DNA from: Pseudobutyrivibrio sp. YE44
GTDB taxonomy: Bacteria > Bacillota > Clostridia > Lachnospirales > Lachnospiraceae
Assembly (NCBI RefSeq): GCF_900104335.1
Contig: NZ_FMXT01000003.1
Span: forward strand, 1 to 64,000
Direction of reading: 5' to 3'
Length of the DNA: 64,000 nt
Shown here piece by piece: positions 8,792 to 18,000 of this stretch. Each line of letters begins with the position of its first letter. Positions within the stretch are counted from its first letter, which is position 1. Under the pieces are notes generated by a model. The model did no database searches. It worked only from the letters and a program-made list of their open reading frames with translations, and was not told where the DNA came from. The translations under genes and the position numbers were made by a program.

Positions 8792-9361
8792 TCAAGCTTT
8801 TTTAGATGCACTCAAAATACCAGAGTAGCCACTTTCTACAATCTTAGAAGCCTGCTCTGTAAGAATATCAAATGGAATCTCCTTGCCGCTCTTTAACCAG
8901 TCTCTATAAATAAAGGTAATAGAGATTGTATATGAACGTACGATTGATGGATAATCTGTGCGCTCAAAGAATCTTGAGAAGGATGGACTTCTAAGAACTC
9001 CTTCTGTAACAGATTCATAGAAGAATGAATAATGCTCATCACAAAGAAGCTTCTGCTGAACCTCGTTACAAGACTCTAGGTACAGGTAGAAATTCTTAAT
9101 ACATCCTGCTAAATCGAAATCCTCTGCATTTTTTCCGATGTGATCGAGGATATCAGAAACAATCTCCTCCTCAATCTCTGAAACAAAATCATCCAAAGAT
9201 GAAAAATGAAGATAAAATGTTTTTCTGTTAATACCTGCCCTTTCAGTAAGCTCAGTAATAGAAATCTCATTATAATTCTTCTCTAAAACGAGTTCGAAGA
9301 AAGCTCTTCTAATGGAATTGATAGTTCTCCTAACTCTTAAATCTTTACTTCTTTCTCTCAT
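8792..9361 (-). CDS. TetR/AcrR-family transcriptional regulator
   Basis: 189-residue regulator with an N-terminal helix-turn-helix (residues about 14-60: RRAFFELVLEKNYNEISITELTERAGINRKTFYLHFSSLDDF), the classic TetR pattern including the FYxHF end. The C-terminal two thirds, the ligand-binding part, resembles TetR_C proteins of Firmicutes but gives no ligand. AAAGGAGCACG precedes the ATG. It is divergent from a MarR-ABC exporter operon with about 285 bp between starts, so it may control that operon or itself. Confidence 0.88.
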   Translation of the reverse strand: MRERSKDLRVRRTINSIRRAFFELVLEKNYNEISITELTERAGINRKTFYLHFSSLDDFVSEIEEEIVSDILDHIGKNAEDFDLAGCIKNFYLYLESCNEVQQKLLCDEHYSFFYESVTEGVLRSPSFSRFFERTDYPSIVRSYTISITFIYRDWLKSGKEIPFDILTEQASKIVESGYSGILSASKKA

Positions 9362-9444
9362 AAGACGTGCTCCTTTTTAATTATTTTTTCCCCAAAAAAT
9401 ATTTATCTGAAGTCAACAATTGAGTTCTATCTAGTTCATTGTCT

Positions 9445-9453
9445 ACTATACCA
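9445..9453 (-). promoter_or_regulatory. extended -10 promoter for the TetR gene
   Basis: On the minus strand TGG-TATAGT forms an extended -10 element (TGN before a near-consensus hexamer). No good -35 box is seen at 17 bp, which fits the extended -10 class. It predicts a leader of roughly 80 nt. Confidence 0.45.
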
Positions 9454-9503
9454 CGGAAAAAAGCCCTAGTGGAATTTTTAATAGAAAATTTACATTTTTT
9501 TTG

Positions 9504-9532
9504 TTGCTTGGACACAATTTGGGGTGTATAAT
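9504..9532 (+). promoter_or_regulatory. promoter of the marR-ABC exporter operon
   Basis: TTGCTT (9504-9509) and a perfect TATAAT (9527-9532) are separated by 17 bp. The predicted start site, around 9539, lies immediately before the palindromes at 9541-9584. Confidence 0.7.
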
Positions 9533-9540
9533 GCGAATTA

Positions 9541-9584
9541 GTTCGAAGGCGAACTATTCGGAATCGGACAATCCGAGGTCGAAC
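9541..9584. promoter_or_regulatory. nested palindromes, probable operator of the MarR operon
   Basis: GTTCG-AAGG-CGAAC (9541-9554) is followed by a TCGGA/TCCGA repeat centred near 9570. GTTCGA at 9541-9546 and TCGAAC at 9579-9584 form an outer pair. The cluster covers about +2 to +45 of the predicted transcript, a place where a bound repressor would block elongation. MarR proteins normally bind such inverted repeats near their own promoter; the divergent TetR protein is the other candidate. Confidence 0.6.
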
Positions 9585-9646
9585 AAATCTATATAAATAG
9601 TCCCAAAAAGAGGGATTTTTCAAGAAAAATTAAGGAAAGGAGAGAA

Positions 9647-10129
9647 ATGGTGCAGAGAGAATTTGATGATAAAATACACTTAGGCTTTCTATTTGATTGT
9701 GCTTCTCGAGAAATAAGAAATGCCGTTAGTCGTGGTGTTATAGACACAAGTCAGGGTCAGTGCACCATGAAGCATGGTTGGCTATTAGGATATTTGGAAC
9801 GCCAGGAAGGTCCTATCTTCCAGAAGGATTTGGAAAAGGTCTTTCATTTCCCTAAGTCATCCTTGGCCGATATGATTCAATATCTGGAAAAGGCCGGATA
9901 TATTGAAAAGGTTTCTGTTGATAGCGATGCGAGAAAAAAGCAGATTGTTGTCACAGAAGAGGGGCGTAAATTTACGGCATTTGCTGAAGCTCAGATAATG
10001 GAAGTAGACGACTACATCACTCAAGGCATTCCACAGGAACAAATTGAGATGTTGTTGGACGTGCTAGAGAAGCTTAGAAAAAATGCAGCAGAATATAAAT
10101 CATATGTAAAGCTGCAGAAGGAGGAATAA
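9647..10129 (+). CDS. MarR-family transcriptional regulator
   Basis: 160-residue winged-helix regulator. The middle holds the MarR fold: LLGYLERQEGPIFQKDLEKVFHFPKSSLADMIQYLEKAGYIEKVSVDSDARKKQIVVTEEGR, with the recognition helix followed by the DxDxRxK wing. The N and C termini form dimerisation helices. The ATG follows AAGGAAAGGAGAG. It heads an operon with two ABC exporter halves, starting 3 nt before the first. Such MarR genes usually repress the exporter until a drug-like ligand binds; the ligand here is unknown. Confidence 0.92.
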   Translation: MVQREFDDKIHLGFLFDCASREIRNAVSRGVIDTSQGQCTMKHGWLLGYLERQEGPIFQKDLEKVFHFPKSSLADMIQYLEKAGYIEKVSVDSDARKKQIVVTEEGRKFTAFAEAQIMEVDDYITQGIPQEQIEMLLDVLEKLRKNAAEYKSYVKLQKEE

Positions 10130-10132
10130 AAT

Positions 10133-11896
10133 TTGGTTAAAAGAATTTTACAGGAAATTAAGGAATATAAGCTTTCAGCCATAATAACTCCTGTTTTTAT
10201 GATTCTTGAGGTTGCAATGGAAATGATTATTCCACTATTGATTGCTGACCTTGTAGATAAGGGTATAGAAGCTGGAAACATGAAAGAAATCTATCAGATT
10301 GGCGGACAGATGCTTATATGTGCATTCATTGGTCTTTTTGGTGGTATTATGGGTGCCGTTTACGGAAGTAAGGCATCTGCCGGCTTGGCAAAGAATCTTC
10401 GAAAGAAGATGTTTGAGAACATTCAGACCTTCTCTTTTGAAAACATTGATAAGTATTCTACCGCAGGTCTTGTAACACGTCTTACTACAGACGTTACAAA
10501 TGTACAGAATGCATTTATCATGATTCTTAGAATGGGCTTCAGAGCTCCAGTTACAGTAGCAGTTGCAATGATTCTTTCTTTCAAGATCAACGCAAAGCTT
10601 GCTTGTGTTTTCCTTGGTGCGATGTTTGTAATCCTTGGATTTATGGCATTTGTACTTACAAAGACACGTCCATTATTCGAAGCAATGCTCAAGAAATACG
10701 ATGATTTGAATGCGTCAGTGCAGGAGAATGTTACTGGTATCCGTGTTGTAAAGGCTTATGTTCGTGAAGCATACGAAAAAACAAAGTTTAAAAACGGAAG
10801 TAGTGCAATCTATAAGGCAGCCACAACAGCTGAAAAGATGATAGCCTTCACAATGCCTGTTAACACTATAGTTATTTACACCAGCATTATACTTATTAGC
10901 TGGTTTGGTGCAAAGTTTATCGTTATTGATCAGACTCTTACAACAGGTGAATTGGTATCCTTCTTCTCATACTGTATGAACATCCTTATGTCATTGATGT
11001 TCTTCGCTATGATTTTCATTATGGTTACCATGTCAGTTGCCAGTGCGCAGCGTATCTATGAGGTACTTGAAGAGAAGACAACAATCACAAATGGGCCTGA
11101 CCCAGTATATGAAGTTGCTGATGGTTCTATTGAATTCAAGGATGTTGTATTCGGCTATAATAAGACAGCAGATAGACCTGTACTTGACCATATCAATCTA
11201 AAGATAGAATCGGGAGAAACTATCGGTGTGCTTGGTGGAACTGGTTCAGCAAAGTCTACACTTGTTTCTATGATTTCTCGTCTTTACGATGTAGATGAGG
11301 GCGAGGTAGTTGTAGGAGGAATCAACGTAAAGGACTATGACGTTGAAACTATTAGAAATCAGGTATCTGTTGTGCTTCAGAACAACGTTCTTTTCTCAGG
11401 AACAATAGCTGAGAACCTTCGTTGGGGTGATAAAGAGGCTACTGATGAGGAAGTAAAGCATGCAGCCAAGCTTGCTTGCGCTGACGAATTTATAGAGAAG
11501 TTCCCAGATGGCTACAACACCTTTATTGAGCAGGGTGGAACAAACGTATCTGGTGGACAGCGTCAGAGACTATGTATCGCCAGAGCGCTTCTTAAGAAGC
11601 CAAAGATTCTTATCCTCGATGACTCTACATCTGCAGTAGATACAGCAACAGATGCTAATATCCGCCGCGCCTTTAGGGAAGAAATACCAAATACTACAAA
11701 GCTTATTATTGCACAGCGTATTTCTTCTGTGATGGATGCAGACAGAATCATCGTTATGGATGATGGTAGAGTGAATGATTTCGGAACACATGAGGAACTC
11801 ATGAACAGAAACGAAATTTATAAAGAGATTTTCGAGCAGCAGACAGGCGCCGGCAGCGGTGACTTCGATAAAGTTGAGAAAGGAGGCGAGGACTAA
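10133..11896 (+). CDS. heterodimeric ABC exporter, subunit with degenerate ATPase site
   Basis: Type IV ABC half-exporter, 587 residues: six membrane helices (about 1-300), then a nucleotide-binding domain. Start is a TTG nine bases after AAGGAGG; no better codon is in frame. Walker A is GGTGSAKST (368-376), where Ala replaces the last Gly of GxxGxGK. The signature is VSGGQ. Walker B is ILDD, with Asp 497 in place of the catalytic Glu. This non-catalytic partner pairs with the canonical half that follows, as in BmrC/BmrD and TM287/288. Probable function is drug or metabolite export under MarR control. Its stop overlaps the next ATG by one base (TAATG). Confidence 0.93.
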   Translation: MVKRILQEIKEYKLSAIITPVFMILEVAMEMIIPLLIADLVDKGIEAGNMKEIYQIGGQMLICAFIGLFGGIMGAVYGSKASAGLAKNLRKKMFENIQTFSFENIDKYSTAGLVTRLTTDVTNVQNAFIMILRMGFRAPVTVAVAMILSFKINAKLACVFLGAMFVILGFMAFVLTKTRPLFEAMLKKYDDLNASVQENVTGIRVVKAYVREAYEKTKFKNGSSAIYKAATTAEKMIAFTMPVNTIVIYTSIILISWFGAKFIVIDQTLTTGELVSFFSYCMNILMSLMFFAMIFIMVTMSVASAQRIYEVLEEKTTITNGPDPVYEVADGSIEFKDVVFGYNKTADRPVLDHINLKIESGETIGVLGGTGSAKSTLVSMISRLYDVDEGEVVVGGINVKDYDVETIRNQVSVVLQNNVLFSGTIAENLRWGDKEATDEEVKHAAKLACADEFIEKFPDGYNTFIEQGGTNVSGGQRQRLCIARALLKKPKILILDDSTSAVDTATDANIRRAFREEIPNTTKLIIAQRISSVMDADRIIVMDDGRVNDFGTHEELMNRNEIYKEIFEQQTGAGSGDFDKVEKGGED

Positions 11897-13806
11897 TGCC
11901 TAGAGGACCACAACCAGGACAGATGCAAAAGCTCACAGCAGAGCAAAAGGCCAAAAGGCGAGGAGTTCTTGGCCGACTAGTTAAATACATTGGAAGCAGA
12001 TATGCTATCCAGCTTTTAGTTGTTATTGTTTGTATATTCCTTGCAGTTATTTGTAATGCAAAGGGAACAGCTTTTATGCAGGAATTGATTGATTCCTACA
12101 TTATCCCTATGGTGGAAAGTGGAAGCAAGGATTTCGGACCACTTGCAGCGGCAATTGGCCAGCTGATAGTGTTCTATGCAATCGGTATAGTAGCAACCTT
12201 CCTTTACAACTGGATTATGATTTTCGTAGCTCAGGGAACCCTTAGGGATTTGAGAGACGAGATGTTTGAGCAGATGGAAAGCCTTCCAATTCGCTATTTT
12301 GATAGTCATGCTCACGGTGATATCATGTCAATTTACACTAACGATATTGATACACTTAGACAGATGATTTCACAGAGCTTCCCACAGATGTTCAACAGTG
12401 CAATCACTATTATTACAGTATTTGTTTACATGTGTATGCTTTCAGCGCCTCTTACAGGTGTGACAATCCTTATGGTTGCTATTATCGTGTTTGCCACAAA
12501 GGTTTTAGCTGGAACTTCAGGAAGATATTTCCGCAAGCAGCAGCAATCCCTTGGTGCCGTAAACGGAAATATTGAGGAAATCATGAAGGGCCAGAAGGTA
12601 GTAAAGGTATTCTGTCATGAAGAAGAGGTAATGGAAAAGTTCAATGAGCTTAACGAAGGCCTTTACGAGAATGCCTACAAAGCTAACCGCCTTGCAAACT
12701 GCCTTGGACCAATCAATGCACAGCTTGGTAATGTTAATTATGTAGTTTGTGCGGTAGTAGGTGGAACCCTTGCTATCAACGGATGGACAGGACTTACCCT
12801 TGGTGCTCTTGTTTCCTTCCTTCAGTTTACTCGATCATTTATTATGCCAATCATGCAGGTGTCACAGCAGTTCCAGTCAATCGTTCTTGCTATGGCTGGT
12901 GCCGAGCGTGTATTCGACCTTATTGATGAGGAGCCAGAAACAGACGAAGGCTATGTAATGCTTGTAAATGCAAAGGATGTGGATGGACAGCCAGTTGAGT
13001 GTGAGGAGCGTACAGGAAAGTGGGCTTGGAAGCACTATCACAAGGCTGAGGGCACAACTACCTACCAGTGGCTTACAGGTGATATTGTTTTCGATGACGT
13101 GGATTTTGCTTACAATCCTGATAAGACAGTACTTCACAATATCAAGCTTTTTGCTACACCTGGACAGAAGATCGCTTTCGTTGGTGCTACAGGTGCAGGA
13201 AAGACCACAATTACAAACCTTATAAATCGTTTCTATGATATCGCTGATGGAAAAATTCGCTACGACGGTATCAACATCAACAAGATTAAGAAGGCGGATT
13301 TGAGACGATCTCTTGGAATCGTTCTTCAGGACACACATCTTTTCACAGGAACAATCGCAGATAACATCCGCTATGGAAAGTTGGATGCCACTGATGAAGA
13401 GGTTATTGCAGCAGCAAAGCTTGCTAACGCAGATAGCTTTATCCATCGTTTGCCAAAGGGTTACGACACAGTAATCACTGGTGATGGTGGAAATCTTTCA
13501 CAGGGACAGAGACAGCTTCTTGCCATTGCAAGAGCAGCTATCGCAGATCCACCAGTGCTTATTCTAGATGAAGCTACATCTTCTATTGATACCAGAACTG
13601 AGAAGATTGTTCAGGATGGTATGGATAAGCTGATGCATGGACGTACAACCTTTGTTATCGCCCATAGACTTTCTACCATTAGAAACTCTGACTGTATCAT
13701 GGTTTTAGACCAGGGACGCATTATTGAGCGAGGCAGTCATGAGGAATTAATTGGTGAAGGTGGAAAGTACTATCAACTATATACTGGGAAAATACAAAAC
13801 GCCTAA
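11896..13806 (+). CDS. heterodimeric ABC exporter, catalytic subunit
   Basis: Partner half-exporter, 636 residues: N-terminal extension, six membrane helices, nucleotide-binding domain. Walker A is GATGAGKTT (430-438), the signature LSQGQ, and Walker B ILDE with the catalytic Glu 559, all canonical. Between membrane and nucleotide domains lies an extra segment of about 45 residues (VNAKDVDGQPVE...KWAWKHYHKAEGTTTYQWLTGD) that comparable clostridial half-exporters also carry. Start codon overlaps the upstream stop, so the two halves are made in equal amounts. Substrate not readable from sequence. Confidence 0.93.
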   Translation: MPRGPQPGQMQKLTAEQKAKRRGVLGRLVKYIGSRYAIQLLVVIVCIFLAVICNAKGTAFMQELIDSYIIPMVESGSKDFGPLAAAIGQLIVFYAIGIVATFLYNWIMIFVAQGTLRDLRDEMFEQMESLPIRYFDSHAHGDIMSIYTNDIDTLRQMISQSFPQMFNSAITIITVFVYMCMLSAPLTGVTILMVAIIVFATKVLAGTSGRYFRKQQQSLGAVNGNIEEIMKGQKVVKVFCHEEEVMEKFNELNEGLYENAYKANRLANCLGPINAQLGNVNYVVCAVVGGTLAINGWTGLTLGALVSFLQFTRSFIMPIMQVSQQFQSIVLAMAGAERVFDLIDEEPETDEGYVMLVNAKDVDGQPVECEERTGKWAWKHYHKAEGTTTYQWLTGDIVFDDVDFAYNPDKTVLHNIKLFATPGQKIAFVGATGAGKTTITNLINRFYDIADGKIRYDGININKIKKADLRRSLGIVLQDTHLFTGTIADNIRYGKLDATDEEVIAAAKLANADSFIHRLPKGYDTVITGDGGNLSQGQRQLLAIARAAIADPPVLILDEATSSIDTRTEKIVQDGMDKLMHGRTTFVIAHRLSTIRNSDCIMVLDQGRIIERGSHEELIGEGGKYYQLYTGKIQNA

Positions 13807-13814
13807 TGTACAAC

Positions 13815-13907
13815 GCTAGTCGGTTACGCCTACAAGCCTTAGGTCTCTCCGCTCAACGTGGAATGTTTCGCTTGAGAGATCTAAGAGCTTGATGGCTACC
13901 GCCTAGC
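13815..13907 (+). repeat. structured intergenic element, copy B
   Basis: 93-nt imperfect palindrome ending in GCTAG/CTAGC, 8 nt after the exporter operon. The stem CAAGC-CTTAG-G-TCTCTC pairs with GAGAGA-T-CTAAG-A-GCTTG. It shares CAAGCCTTAG and CTAAGAGCTTG with copy A, while the inner stem changes from ATTTCT/AGAAAT to TCTCTC/GAGAGA, keeping pairing. A GTTTTTA run follows, so this copy might help terminate transcription. Confidence 0.78.
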
Positions 13908-13927
13908 TGTTTTTATATTACGATTTA

Positions 13928-13936
13928 TGATATAAT
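13928..13936 (+). promoter_or_regulatory. extended -10 promoter for the antitoxin-Fic pair
   Basis: TGA-TATAAT is a perfect extended -10 element. No clear -35 is found. The predicted transcript starts near 13943, giving a leader of about 75 nt before the antitoxin start. Confidence 0.55.
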
Positions 13937-14019
13937 ATTTTCACAGTAATACGACGTACGGAAAATACGGGAGCGAGTTGAGGAAAATGGAATTTAGACC
14001 GATAAATAAGGAGAGACGA

Positions 14020-14184
14020 ATGTCTACAGACGAGAAAATCGCTAGCATCAAAGCTTCATTTGCGATGGAGGATATGATTCTCACTCCAGAGGAGATTGAA
14101 CGCGGTAGAATGATTATTGAAAAAAAAGTTGATGTTGAAGATGTAGTTCGCGAGATTACATCTAGGTATGTTTCAGTAGGATAA
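14020..14184 (+). CDS. VbhA-like antitoxin of a Fic toxin
   Basis: 54-residue protein starting at an ATG preceded by AAGGAGAG; an open frame continues upstream to 13978 without a comparable site. The N-terminal helix contains S13-F-A-M-E17-D, close to the inhibitory (S/T)xxxE(G/N) motif by which VbhA-type antitoxins insert a Glu into the ATP site of class I Fic proteins. The rest (LTPEEIERGRMIIEKKVDVEDVVREITSRYV) is helical and resembles the C-terminal part of such antitoxins. It sits 4 nt upstream of the Fic gene. The last motif residue is Asp rather than Gly or Asn. Confidence 0.78.
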   Translation: MSTDEKIASIKASFAMEDMILTPEEIERGRMIIEKKVDVEDVVREITSRYVSVG

Positions 14185-14188
14185 GCCT

Positions 14189-14800
14189 ATGATGGATGAG
14201 TATTATCGATATGAGTACGAGGATAACGGCCAGTACTGTTATCCACACACTCACATCCTGAAAAACAAACTAAACATCATGGATAAGGAAGAGCTATTCA
14301 AGGCTGAGCAGGAGCTTTCTTCTGCTAGATACTTTGAAATCAGCCAGCGCCCTATCCCAGGAGATTTTTCTTTAGACCATCTTTGCGCAATTCACCGGTA
14401 TTTGTTCCAGGATATTTATGAATGGGCCGGTAAGATTCGCACGGTGGACATTTCAAAAGGCACCATTTTCTGCCTCACTCAGTTTATAGAAATAGAATTT
14501 AAAAAGGTTCAGGATTGGATTATTGCCAATAATTATCTTGAGGACGTAAGCGACAAGGAAGAAATGGCCAAGAAGCTTGCTTATCTTATTGGTGAAATCA
14601 ATATGATTCATCCTTTTAGAGAAGGCAATGGTCGAGCCCAACGAGTCTTCATCGAATACATTTGTAAGAACAGTCATCACTTCGATATAGACTTCTCCAA
14701 GACCACCAAAAACGATATGATTCTAGCCAGCAAGGAAAGCTCAATTCTCAACTATGAGCCTTTCGAACAGCTGCTATATAAATGTCTAGTAGAGATATAA
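14189..14800 (+). CDS. fic: Fic-domain protein (probable AMP transferase toxin)
   Basis: 203-residue Fic enzyme, a single-domain class I type. The active-site motif HPFREGNGR is complete at residues 141-149, with the catalytic His 141 and acidic residue for Mg binding. The flap KGTIFCL lies about residues 89-95. Such proteins transfer AMP from ATP to a target hydroxyl group (DNA gyrase and topoisomerase IV for VbhT/FicT); the target here is not shown by the sequence. Two adjacent ATG codons are possible starts. Co-transcribed with the upstream antitoxin; a terminator stem begins at its stop codon. Confidence 0.9.
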   Translation: MMDEYYRYEYEDNGQYCYPHTHILKNKLNIMDKEELFKAEQELSSARYFEISQRPIPGDFSLDHLCAIHRYLFQDIYEWAGKIRTVDISKGTIFCLTQFIEIEFKKVQDWIIANNYLEDVSDKEEMAKKLAYLIGEINMIHPFREGNGRAQRVFIEYICKNSHHFDIDFSKTTKNDMILASKESSILNYEPFEQLLYKCLVEI

Positions 14801-14841
14801 GGATTATGTACCGTAAAAAAGTGCATAATCCTTATTCTTTT
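14799..14841 (+). terminator. terminator after fic
   Basis: Stem AAGGATTATGTAC/GTGCATAATCCTT (one G:T-type mismatch) with an A-rich loop, then TATTCTTTT. It begins inside the fic stop codon. Confidence 0.85.
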
Positions 14842-14876
14842 CACAATTATTTCATAGTTAATTCCCTACAGCGTTA

Positions 14877-14904
14877 TAAAATTGTTAATAATTAAAGCCG
14901 ATAA
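14877..14904 (+). promoter_or_regulatory. possible sigma-28 (SigD/FliA-type) promoter for the giant surface protein
   Basis: TAAA (14877-14880) and GCCGATAA (14897-14904) are 16 bp apart, close to the sigma-28 consensus TAAA-N15-GCCGATAA. The remainder of the 240-bp region before the gene shows no good sigma-A pair; a TATAAC at 14919-14924 lacks a -35. The predicted leader is about 130 nt. Confidence 0.45.
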
Positions 14905-15043
14905 AGAAATTGTAGTAGTATAACTGCGTCTCTCTTTGCGTCCTTTTTTATAGAAAAATGTGATCTAAAAGTAACGCAGAATACCTACAAATAATCAAGA
15001 AAGATACAGGAAAAGGGGTTTTACTGTAAAGGGGAATTGGCCT

Positions 15044-18000
15044 ATGAAAGAGAACATTAAGGCGATTAAAAGATTAGTGGCGTTTTTCCTATGTGTTTTC
15101 ATGGTTGGAAGCATGGTGGGAAATGATATTTTTGCTGTGGCCACTGAGGAAAACAATTGCAGCGAGTATGTGGATGAGCAAACCTATGCTGCCAACGTGC
15201 TGCAGCCGGTGGGAGAAGGAGATGGATACTGCGACAACTGCGGCCATGTAGAGCAGTCCCATGTGGAACAACCATCACCAGAACCAGCTGCTGAGCCTGC
15301 ACCAGAGCAGCCAGTTGTTGATGAAAACGGAAATCCTATACAGGAAGAAAATGTAGACACTCAGAATGATGGAGTGTCTGAAAGTAATGCCCAAAACCCT
15401 ACCCCTGAAAATGCCGAAAACCCTGAGAATATAAATAACCCTGAAAACCCTGATGATGAAACTGATGCCGAAAACAAAGAAGAGGAACCTAAGCTTGACG
15501 AAAACGGTAACCCTATAGTTGAAGAAGATAAGGATAAGACTGATGAGGATTGTGAGCACGATTGGAGCTACACATCTAATGGAGACGGAACTCATGTGAA
15601 GAAGTGCTCTAAGTGCGGTCAGGAGTCTACTGAGGGATGTACCCTCAATGAAGAAGGTAAGTGTGAGCTTTGCGGATATCAGAAGTCTGAGGAGACCGAA
15701 GAAGCAGAGTGTGAGCATGAGTGGGAATATGTTTCTAATGAAGATGGAACTCATACAAAGAGATGTACCAAGTGTGGTGAGGAGACAATAGAGAATTGCC
15801 AGCTTAACGAAGAGGGCAAGTGTGAGCTTTGTGGATATGAGGAGCCTGAAGAATGTGAGCACGAATGGGAATATGTCGACAATAAGGATGGCACCCATAC
15901 AAAGAAGTGCAGCAAATGTGGTGAAGAGATAATAGAAGCTCATGAATTTGGAGAAGATGGCCTCTGTGAGTGTTGTGGCGCGGCTGATATGACACTTGAG
16001 GAGCAGAGCTACTCTCAGACCTTTGGAGATACCACAGTAACTGTTTCTGGTATGATGCCAAGACATTCTAAGGTAACAATTTATCGAGCTGGAACAAAGA
16101 TTATTGAGAGAATTGTTAATGAAAGATTAGATGAAGGCGTATTTACTGCTTATGAAGCTTTCAATATCAATATATACGACGCTGGTGGAAAAAAGTATCA
16201 ACCAAACGAGAATGACGACACTCTAAAAGTAAGCTTCAGTGGTTTGGAAGAAATAGAAACAGCAGATGAAGAAGAGGTTACAGTATATCGAATCGAAGAT
16301 GATTATGAGATTACTGAAATAGAGACAGAAGTAAAGGGTGACGAGGTAGAGTTTGAGGCTGAGCACTTCTCTACATATGTTACTGGATCAACCTCAAGTC
16401 TTACATATGAAGAGTTTGATACATATCAGTCCTTTGCAGCTATTGCTACAGCAAGCAATGCAAAAGCATACACTAAGATTAATAAGGCAAAATTTGACAT
16501 CTATGCAGAGAAAAATGAGGAATACTCATTTGAGGCAAAGGTATATAGAAATCCTACATCTGCTGCTGTCCCAACATCAGGTACAGAGATTGCAACAGGT
16601 ACAGAAAGCTTTAAGGCTACCAAGACAGGTTACTACACCATCGATATTGATTTAGCAGAGAAGACAACAGGTAATGGATATATTTCTGCAGGTAGTACCT
16701 ACGCAATTGTAATAACCCATAATGATAATATTGTTAATCTTGCATATGGCACAAACAAAGGAGAATCTGTAGTTTGGGTTAAGGGTACTGGTTCGACTTG
16801 GACTAATTCTGGAATAGAAGGAGCCTTCTATCTTGATGATGACACTATGACCTTAACAGATACTCCTCCAGGGGACTACTCTGTTACAAACATAACCACA
16901 GATGATACAAGACTTGTAATAGGTTCTGATGGAAAGTACTATGTAGCAAAAATGGCATCTAGCGATGCAGCTATAGATCTTTCCGCAGTATTGTCTGATA
17001 CATCAGTAGAAAGAACAGTTACATGGACTAGCGGTGCAAGTGCGGTTGCAAGCGTAACTGCAAATGGTGCAATGAAAGCAAAGCTTAGAGCACTTTCATC
17101 AGGAGAAGCTACAATTTCAGCATCTATTAATGGTGGAACGCCGGCTACGATTACCATTGTTGTTTTGAATATTCAAATTGGTGGAGTAGATGCTATAGGG
17201 GACGTTATTAGCTACGATACTGACTATACAGGAAGTGAGATAAAGCCTACAGTCAATTTATATAAGGATTCAACCGGAACACCAGTAAGCACCGGTGTTG
17301 GACTTACCTGGAAAGATAATACTAAGGCAGGTAAAGCAACAGTAACGGTAACTTATAAGGCAGGAACAACCACACTTACTTATACCAGATACTTTACAAT
17401 CAATCCATTAAATATAGCTACAACCAGTACCACAGATAGTCAGAATGCCTTTAAGGCTGCTGAATTTACCATTTCTGGAGGTAGCATTTCAGCTGTAACC
17501 AACGTCAATAGTAATAATGCATTGGCGGTAACACCAGTTTATGGAACAGACTTTACGGCTGTTATTGATAGCTTAAATGGAATAACAAACACAGTTACAG
17601 TAACTGGTATTGGTAACTTTACTGGAGAGGTTACTGTGGATTACACACCTACAGACATATCTTCAGTAATCACAGCAGAGCTTAGTGGTGCATCGCGCTT
17701 AAAGAGCTGCTACTACACAGGTGCAGACTACACTTTGACAGCAGTTACGGATGCAGGTTGGAGTGAGGTAACCTTCTATAATTCAAATAGCGTTGCAGTA
17801 ACTAATGTAATAAAGAACAGTAATTCAACCTATGCAATTTATGATTATGTAGATGGGTATTCAGCAGCAGATTATGCAGCAAATGGTGCGACAGCAAGTC
17901 CAAAAAATGCTGGTAAGAAGGCAATAGTATTTACAATGAACGCTGGATCTGGATATACGGGAAGTGTTATGACATCCTTTAATATTCAGAAGGCTGATAT

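Noticed and set aside
15275-16066. 263-codon minus-strand open frame within the giant protein gene
   Set aside because: It arises from biased codon use in the Glu/Pro/Asn-rich linker and Cys repeats; no ribosome binding site and no plausible protein.
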